Source: Rhodospirillales bacterium (lineage in GTDB: Bacteria > Pseudomonadota > Alphaproteobacteria > Rhodospirillales > JASLLV01). Taken from it: 8,451 nt of DNA. The translations under genes were made by a program, and so were the position numbers. The stretch is from the NCBI GenBank assembly GCA_030754475.1, contig JASMAE010000077.1, positions 1 through 8,451 on the forward strand, written 5' to 3'. Below, one piece after another: positions 6,076 to 8,451 of the stretch. Numbering within the stretch: position 1 is the stretch's first letter; each line of letters begins with the position of its first letter. The notes beneath the pieces are model-generated. The model had not been told where the DNA came from and made no database searches. It saw only the letters and a program-made list of their open reading frames with translations.

Positions 6076-7509
6076 TCAGATCTTGGCCGCGGGACGTCCG
6101 AGCGGCGCGGCCGCATCCGACAACGTGCAAGGAATAAAGGCGCCGCGGCCCTTCTCGGCCCGGACCTCACCGTCCGCCCACACCACGTCTCCACGCGAAA
6201 GCGTGATCGCCGGCCAACCCTTGATCACCATCCCCTCGTAGGGTGTGTAGTCCACGTCATGGTGCAGGATGTCGTTGGTGATGGTTATCTCGCGGTCATC
6301 GTCCCAGATCACGATGTCGGCGTCCGAGCCGACCGCGATGGTGCCCTTCCTGGGGTAGATCCCGTAGATCTTCGCCTGGTTGGTGGCGGTGAGCGCCACG
6401 AACCGCTCAAGATCGATCACGCCCTTGCCGACGCCTTCCGAAAACAGCAGCGGCATCCGGGTCTCGAGCCCGGGAACGCCGTTCGGGACCCAGCGGAACG
6501 AGCTGTCGGTGCCGCGCACCTTTTTTCCCTTGGCATCGTCGAAGCGGGTCGGAGCGTGGTCGGACGAGAACACTTCGAAGGTGCCTCCGCGAAGCCCGTC
6601 CCAGATCACCTGCTGGTTCGCCTTGTCCCTGGGCGGCGGGCTGCAGATGCACTTGGCGCCCTCGAACCCGGGCTTGTCCAAATCGTCGGCGGTAAGGAAC
6701 AGGTACTGCGGGCAGGTCTCGGCGAAGATCTTGAGACCTCGCGAGCGCGCCCTCTGGATCTCGTCGACCGCCTCGCGGGCCGAGACGTGCACCAGCAAGA
6801 TGGGAACGTCCAGAAGCTCGGCCAAGGTGATCGCGCGGTGCGTGGCTTCGCGTTCCACCGGCCCCGGGCGCGAGGTGGCGTGATACTTGGGCGCGATCTT
6901 GCCCGCCTCTTCCAGCCGATCGGTGAGCCAGGTGATGCAGTCGGCGTTCTCGGCGTGCACCATCACCAGGGCCGCCTCACGCCGCGCCAGCGCGAGGACG
7001 TCGAGGATCTGGCGGTCGTTCAGCTTGAGTTCATCGTAGGTCATGTAGATCTTGAACGAGGTGTAGCCGTCGTGGATCAGGGCCGGCAGCTCTTGGCCCA
7101 AAACCTGTTCGCTCGGGTCGGAGACGATCATGTGGATGGCGTAGTCGATGAGGGCGTTGCCGTCGGCGCGCCCGCGGTATTCGTCGACCGCGTGCCGCAG
7201 GCTGCGGCCCCGGAACTGCTGGGCGAAGGGAATCACGGTGGTGGTTCCCCCGGCCAGCGCCGAACGCGTGCCGGTGAAGAAGTTGTCCGCGCACACCCAG
7301 CCTTCCTCGTTCGGCTGGTCGATGTGACAGTGGCCGTCGACGCCGCCCGGCGTAACCGTCCGGCCCGCGGCGTCGATCACGTTCTTGGCGCCTTCCAGGG
7401 CGTCTGCGAGCGCCGCGATGCGCCCGTCACGAATGCCGATATCGCATTGGACCACCGCGCCCGCCGTCGCCACCCGGCCTCCGCGGATAATGGTATCGAA
7501 CGTGCTCAC
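6076..7509 (-). CDS. D-hydantoinase / dihydropyrimidinase (cyclic amidohydrolase)
   Basis: A binuclear zinc amidohydrolase that opens the cyclic diamide ring of hydantoins or dihydropyrimidines to N-carbamoyl amino acids. From the GTG at 7507-7509 (477 residues, normal length) every metal residue is found: H60 and H62 (GVDGHCHID), K153 for carbamylation (TSFKIYM), H185 (VMVHAEN), H241 (LLVHVSA) and D317 (SSDHAP). Y155, two residues after the lysine, corresponds to the substrate-binding tyrosine of D-hydantoinases. The small beta-sandwich domain is formed by the N-terminus (FDTIIRGGRV) and the C-terminus (GSDADIVIWDDD). The GTG is preferred to the ATG two codons earlier because GGGGAGG directly touches that ATG but lies 6 bases before the GTG. 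The gene follows a dipeptide-type ABC permease by about 119 bases, suggesting uptake of its substrate. It could instead act on another cyclic imide or ureide; the exact substrate cannot be read. Confidence 0.93.
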   Translation of the reverse strand: MSTFDTIIRGGRVATAGAVVQCDIGIRDGRIAALADALEGAKNVIDAAGRTVTPGGVDGHCHIDQPNEEGWVCADNFFTGTRSALAGGTTTVIPFAQQFRGRSLRHAVDEYRGRADGNALIDYAIHMIVSDPSEQVLGQELPALIHDGYTSFKIYMTYDELKLNDRQILDVLALARREAALVMVHAENADCITWLTDRLEEAGKIAPKYHATSRPGPVEREATHRAITLAELLDVPILLVHVSAREAVDEIQRARSRGLKIFAETCPQYLFLTADDLDKPGFEGAKCICSPPPRDKANQQVIWDGLRGGTFEVFSSDHAPTRFDDAKGKKVRGTDSSFRWVPNGVPGLETRMPLLFSEGVGKGVIDLERFVALTATNQAKIYGIYPRKGTIAVGSDADIVIWDDDREITITNDILHHDVDYTPYEGMVIKGWPAITLSRGDVVWADGEVRAEKGRGAFIPCTLSDAAAPLGRPAAKI

Positions 7510-7515
7510 CTTCAT

Positions 7516-7522
7516 CCTCCCC
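7516..7522 (-). promoter_or_regulatory. Strong ribosome binding site for the hydantoinase gene
   Basis: The minus strand reads GGGGAGG immediately before ATGAAGGTG. With zero spacing it cannot serve the ATG well, but it is ideally placed 6 bases before the GTG. This suggests translation begins at GTG (M-S-T-F-D-T-I-I-R), a start that also resembles other family members. Confidence 0.55.
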
Positions 7523-7541
7523 GTTCTCTTGCGGCCGGCCC

Positions 7542-7555
7542 GGTCCGGCCGGACC
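7542..7555. repeat. Perfect 14-base palindrome GGTCCGGCCGGACC
   Basis: This lies in the 119-base gap between the permease stop and the hydantoinase start, about 20 bases upstream of the ribosome binding site. A second GGCCGGCC stands next to it at 7533-7540. It could be an operator or a mRNA hairpin in the leader, but GC-rich DNA makes such palindromes fairly common. The rest of the gap shows no convincing promoter. Confidence 0.35.
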
Positions 7556-7628
7556 CAAGCCCCCGATGGCGCGGCCATGATACCGGGCTCGGAGCAGGCG
7601 TGCCAGGGGGCGGGGCTGTGCGGTTGAA

Positions 7629-8451
7629 TTACCTCTCAAGCTTGGGATTGAGCACGTCGCGAACCTGATCGCCCATCAGGTTGATGCTGACGATGGTAAT
7701 CAGAAGTGCGATGCCGGGATAGAAGGCGATCCAGTAGCGCCCGTTCAGCATGTAGTCGAAGCCGTTGGCGATCAACAAGCCAAGCGAGGGTTCGGTCGGC
7801 GGCAGGCCGAGGCCGAGAAACGAGAGCGTCGCCTCGAGCGAAATCGCGTGCGCCACCTGCACCGTGCCGACGACGATCAAGGGCGGCAGGCAGTTGGGCA
7901 GCAAGTGCCTAAACACAATGCGTCGCTGACCGAGCGCCAGGCATTCGCCCGCTTCGATGTATTCCCGGTGCCTTTCGACCAGCGCGCTGGCGCGCACGGT
8001 GCGGGTGTAATAGGCCCACTGCACCACGACCAGGGCGATGATGATCTTGTCCACGCCCTGGCCGAGAACGGCGAGCAGGATCAGTGCCACCAAGATCGAC
8101 GGGAAGCTAAGCTGCAAATCGACGACGCGCATGATGAGGGCGTCGACGCGGCCGCCGAAATAGCCTGCCGTGAGCCCGACGCACATGCCGATGCAAAGCG
8201 CCAGTAAGCCGCTCATCGCGCCGACGATGAGGCTGGTACGCAGCCCGTAGAAAATGGCGCTCACCATGTCCCGACCTTGGCCGTCGGAGCCGAGCCAGTA
8301 CGTGAACGGGCCGGAAGTGCTCGGCGTGCCCGGCGGCTCGCGGGCATCCATGATGCTGAGGCTCGCCAGGTCATAAGGATTCTGGGGCGAGATCACCGAC
8401 GCGAAGACGGCGACGAAAAGGATCGCCAGGAAGACGAAAAGTCCGCCGACC
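7629..8451 (-). CDS. ABC transporter permease, DppC/OppC type (peptide/nickel family), N-terminus missing
   Basis: An inner-membrane permease subunit of a binding-protein-dependent importer of dipeptides, oligopeptides or related compounds. The frame is open from the right edge: 273 residues are visible, starting inside the first membrane helix (VGGLFVFLAILFVAVFAS) and followed by the periplasmic VISPQNPYD segment. The family signature LGSDGQGRDMVSAIFYGLRT opens the conserved permease domain, with five further hydrophobic segments. The cytoplasmic EAA loop, which docks the ATPase, reads EYIEAG.....G.....F..LLPN (about residues 163-186), with the invariant glycine and the LPN ending. The protein ends VRDVLNPKLER, a usual DppC ending. 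The DppB partner, ATPases and binding protein are not in this window; the upstream ones would lie beyond the right edge. The hydantoinase begins about 119 bases downstream on the same strand, which links transport and hydrolysis. The solute is unknown. Confidence 0.93.
   Translation of the reverse strand, partial: VGGLFVFLAILFVAVFASVISPQNPYDLASLSIMDAREPPGTPSTSGPFTYWLGSDGQGRDMVSAIFYGLRTSLIVGAMSGLLALCIGMCVGLTAGYFGGRVDALIMRVVDLQLSFPSILVALILLAVLGQGVDKIIIALVVVQWAYYTRTVRASALVERHREYIEAGECLALGQRRIVFRHLLPNCLPPLIVVGTVQVAHAISLEATLSFLGLGLPPTEPSLGLLIANGFDYMLNGRYWIAFYPGIALLITIVSINLMGDQVRDVLNPKLER

Noticed and set aside
5990..6130. N-terminal extension of the aldo/keto reductase overlapping the hydantoinase 3' end
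   Set aside because: The 47 extra residues are basic, non-homologous and have no ribosome binding site; the family normally starts near the RRLGRT motif.
7516..7578. N-terminal extension of the hydantoinase to the ATG at 7578
   Set aside because: It lies upstream of the strong GGGGAGG site and adds residues not expected in the family; the palindromic leader sequence falls within it.
5938..7668. Plus-strand open frame of 576 codons
   Set aside because: Antisense to the hydantoinase along its whole length. The hydantoinase strand carries all metal-binding residues in order, while this frame shows no family motif.

Overview
The window is GC-rich DNA, strongly G/C-biased at third codon positions, which gives long antisense shadow ORFs. 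It carries metabolic genes of a kind common in Proteobacteria. An alphaproteobacterium (or a betaproteobacterium with a similar catabolic lifestyle) is my best guess, from base composition and gene types only; no 16S or other marker gene is present. I see no tRNA, rRNA, CRISPR array, integrase or transposase.

Layout, left to right: (1) 1-602, plus strand, the C-terminal part of a FAD-dependent oxidoreductase of the fumarate reductase / 3-ketosteroid dehydrogenase type, cut by the window edge. All other genes are on the minus strand. (2) 651-1778, an M20 metallopeptidase of the carboxypeptidase G2 type, convergent with the flavoprotein. (3) 1779-2107, a 329-base gene-free stretch with inverted repeats and a weak candidate promoter. 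(4) 2108-3079, a divergent DapA-fold lyase/aldolase. (5) 3102-3818, the C-terminal half of a propionate/acetate-type (Pct/YdiF) CoA-transferase, damaged. (6) 3815-4087, a damaged tautomerase-superfamily gene fused at its 3' end to the CoA-transferase remnant. (7) 4134-4898, an enoyl-CoA hydratase. (8) 4904-5953, an aldo/keto reductase. (9) 6076-7509, a D-hydantoinase/dihydropyrimidinase. (10) 7629-8451, a DppC-type ABC transporter permease, cut by the right edge.

Transcription on the minus strand runs from the permease leftwards. The genes from the aldo/keto reductase to the DapA-like enzyme are close together (5, 46, -4 and 22 bases), so they look like one operon, probably continuing from the hydantoinase and permease (gaps of about 120 bases each). 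The M20 peptidase is set apart and probably has its own promoter. Together the genes suggest import of a small peptide-like or cyclic-amide compound, ring opening by the hydantoinase, and degradation of the carbon skeleton by redox, hydration, CoA-transfer and aldol-type steps. The substrate cannot be read from the sequence.

The most notable region is 3102-4087. A tautomerase reading frame with an in-frame TAG at codon 7 runs directly into a CoA-transferase lacking its whole N-terminal half. That CoA-transferase carries a further pair of compensating frameshifts. This is either a decaying, deletion-fused locus or a local assembly/consensus fault; raw reads would decide.
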